From Candidatus Heimdallarchaeota archaeon (GTDB lineage: Archaea > Asgardarchaeota > Heimdallarchaeia > Heimdallarchaeales > Heimdallarchaeaceae): a stretch of 33,923 nucleotides of DNA. The translations under genes were made by a program, and so were the position numbers. Positions 33,501-33,923 of this stretch are shown in pieces. The notes below the pieces were generated by a model. It saw only the letters and a program-made list of their open reading frames with translations. It searched no databases and was not told the DNA's origin. The stretch covers positions 1 to 33,923 of the forward strand of contig JAGLRO010000045.1 of assembly GCA_023136245.1 (NCBI GenBank), given 5' to 3'. The stretch's first letter is position 1. Each line of letters opens with the position of its first letter.

Positions 33501-33923
33501 TAACAATGAATCTAACAATTCAAACGAAATCAGGAGATAATATTATTCCATACACAAATCTAAGTTTAGCAGTAAATAGCATCTACAATGGTACAGAGTA
33601 TATTATTACTTCAGATGTAGATGGGAGGGTTTATTTCAATATATTTCCAGGAGAATTTTACGTTTCTTTGAATATAGGTCTTCAAAATTATATTTTCACA
33701 TTTAACTCAAATGAAGGTTTAATTCAATCAATTTTCATTGGTCTGGCTAATGTTACTGTGATTGTACAAGACTATTATGTAGGAGTTCCAATCAGAGACC
33801 AGTATTGTATCATCAGAGACTATTCAGGGAATCGAATCAAAACTGTAAAAGCTGATCATGAAGGAAAAGTTGATACTACTTTAAATTTAGGTAATTATAT
33901 TTGTTATTTCCCACGTTCAAATA
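30551..33923 (+). CDS. Giant MacB/FtsX-like membrane protein with Ig-like repeats, 3'-truncated by window edge
   Basis: This ORF is missing from the track because it runs off the right edge; I read it open for 1124 codons. The N-terminus (LLPKKRIFIAFIGFLISSTIITGGGIL) is a membrane helix after a basic start. A MacB-PCD-like domain follows (YGVIDVSPEV, VYFRGVDVTKF, GINFAERNNLEAGDFL). Further on is a carboxypeptidase-regulatory-like fold (DEPIEGARVKIFKQ, YTDSNGEVSF). From about 500 to 740 I see at least three tandem Ig-like units, each with a 'WDS/WDN' strand and a later 'G-I/F-H-S/K-L' turn (YRWDSDTWKEV, FHWDSDIDISV, YTWDNQAFSRV). Many N-x-S/T sequons fit an exported, glycosylated region. It shares an operon with the 390-residue permease. 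The C-terminal FtsX helices, if present, lie beyond the window. Confidence 0.8.
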   Translation, partial: MDLHKIFLYNLLPKKRIFIAFIGFLISSTIITGGGILMLNIIESTSSYLGESEDVLVLSNPRASTPYTSILPMDLAETINSLYGVIDVSPEVMTAAVYKQTAVYFRGVDVTKFADFMDVEYLDGGYPIDRNDTFDVSIGINFAERNNLEAGDFLTVFSTRSDSALELRVKSIFYSGTLLDDEIIAPLWIGQFFSFESYNYITHIRVKIDLEIIPDKEILREIVNSEHELTVNVFTPCSLEELNGTLYIRNTRGDILREEIFYNTDIVQLVLPFGEYELQVEIGNEFSEPLEIILLSNLTKNIYVPYIQREVKIRVVTDEDEPIEGARVKIFKQSVEERALWSDSYTKYTDSNGEVSFIVSNDSYYAEATYERYRKGVAFVTTDVNNIEIELIDRHPSISVNSPTNFSIFIGKSLNISVSATTGYSIYFYTDGNLLTIQEYFLNLEGERPPPSINVPFEVGPHSITFVAYNEDYPGSGDKSRNYAEKTVYFTMSQDFPVYFTFNKVMNGSQILPLSTLTFNSSLYFSKDILYRWDSDTWKEVLYNSIPAPPEIGIHKLTLKAETEDFSRSWVFYFSVTNIVDFIGILGMSSFKIIKGESPIQVWYDKLASSVLFHWDSDIDISVPQDGIISAQNLSDGFHSLNLSIYKNSQWYFKTYEIKIDNFAPNITLSVVNGTSLDTGSIISFIHNETLSWLKYTWDNQAFSRVYNNNITVPEENGIHSLKITACDLAGNLINYFFEFTIVNFTGGSPIDFYLFHEYSGFLNQNFIDLNIITDLFYFSIEYNIIGPINLTGLLLESKRIHLYPGLYTLEIIFSLNIFEHRTRTWNFEIFNHLNSSLLTSQFLNSTYSGDILVTVPYFDFTSLLNENSSLFLVDGRYDLTHELAEFPGDIFNQELIFDTLHATMTIISPDFGNEEMTVLLELSSDAVEIYFSLDLETIVYKYEGEVFLEYSSPGKHTISFTLIDCCYIQTISVYTFYVGLEYLTMNLTIQTKSGDNIIPYTNLSLAVNSIYNGTEYIITSDVDGRVYFNIFPGEFYVSLNIGLQNYIFTFNSNEGLIQSIFIGLANVTVIVQDYYVGVPIRDQYCIIRDYSGNRIKTVKADHEGKVDTTLNLGNYICYFPRSN

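Noticed and set aside
1-33923. Mobile elements, CRISPR arrays, prophage or integration sites
   Set aside because: I saw no transposase, integrase, spaced direct repeats, terminal inverted repeats or tRNA-linked target duplication, and base composition appears even throughout.

Overview
The window is AT-rich, archaeal, and most likely from an Asgard archaeon. The informational and metabolic genes are archaeal in type: GatD/GatE amidotransferase, Rpo6, ribosomal protein eL42, archaeal phosphopantetheine adenylyltransferase, the Lhr helicase, and an intron-containing tRNA with a bulge-helix-bulge fold. They lie beside eukaryote-like genes: two Rab/Ras-type small GTPases, one Arf-type GTPase, a protein with a longin-like N-terminus on a polytopic membrane domain, and a Sec11-type signal peptidase. 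I cannot assign a genus. I see no rRNA, CRISPR array, insertion sequence or phage genes.

Layout. 1-1073 (-): 3'-truncated RecB/TM0106-type nuclease. 1121-4462 (-): gatE-gatD with zero spacing. 4602-5132 (+): Rab-like GTPase. 5159-5635 (-): PPAT. 5710-5800 (-): intron-containing tRNA-His. 5900-6376 (+): COG4080 SPOUT-like protein, its stop overlapping that of a convergent Rab-like GTPase (6373-6909, -). 6966-7820 (-): Memo-family protein. 7860-15920 (-): a 1908-residue Lhr helicase followed with zero spacing by a 777-residue winged-helix/YcaQ-like companion. 16019-16513 (-): GNAT acetyltransferase. 16629-17897 (+): an NSUN6-like protein that has lost its catalytic motifs. 17899-18465 (-): Arf-like GTPase. 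18802-19489 (+): rpo6 and eL42. 19584-21594 (+): sucC-sucD. 21614-22831 (-): extended Sec11-like signal peptidase. 22921-25751: small unknown proteins, an Mrr-like protein without catalytic residues, a zinc-ribbon protein, a type IV pilin and a GNAT-like protein. 25762-26472 (-): glycerophosphodiesterase. 26586-27839 (+): SAH hydrolase. 27946-33923 (+): longin-like membrane protein, FtsX-like permease, and the first 1124 residues of a giant MacB/FtsX-like protein with Ig-like repeats.

How the genes relate. Translation is the largest theme: Gln-tRNA formation, tRNA-His, eL42, and two proteins from RNA-methyltransferase folds. Central metabolism has succinyl-CoA synthetase, CoA synthesis and SAH recycling. 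Membrane and trafficking functions are the GTPases, longin-like protein, signal peptidase, pilin and permeases. DNA repair is represented by the RecB-like nuclease and the Lhr pair. Many first genes have a TATA-like box about 26 nt before the start codon, which implies leaderless mRNAs. Several genes internal to operons carry GGAGG Shine-Dalgarno sites. I used these signals to move several starts away from the ORF track.

The most unusual items are the catalytically dead NSUN6-like protein, the giant Lhr with its companion, the eukaryote-like tRNA-His (A73, no encoded G-1), and the longin-like domain fused to a membrane domain.
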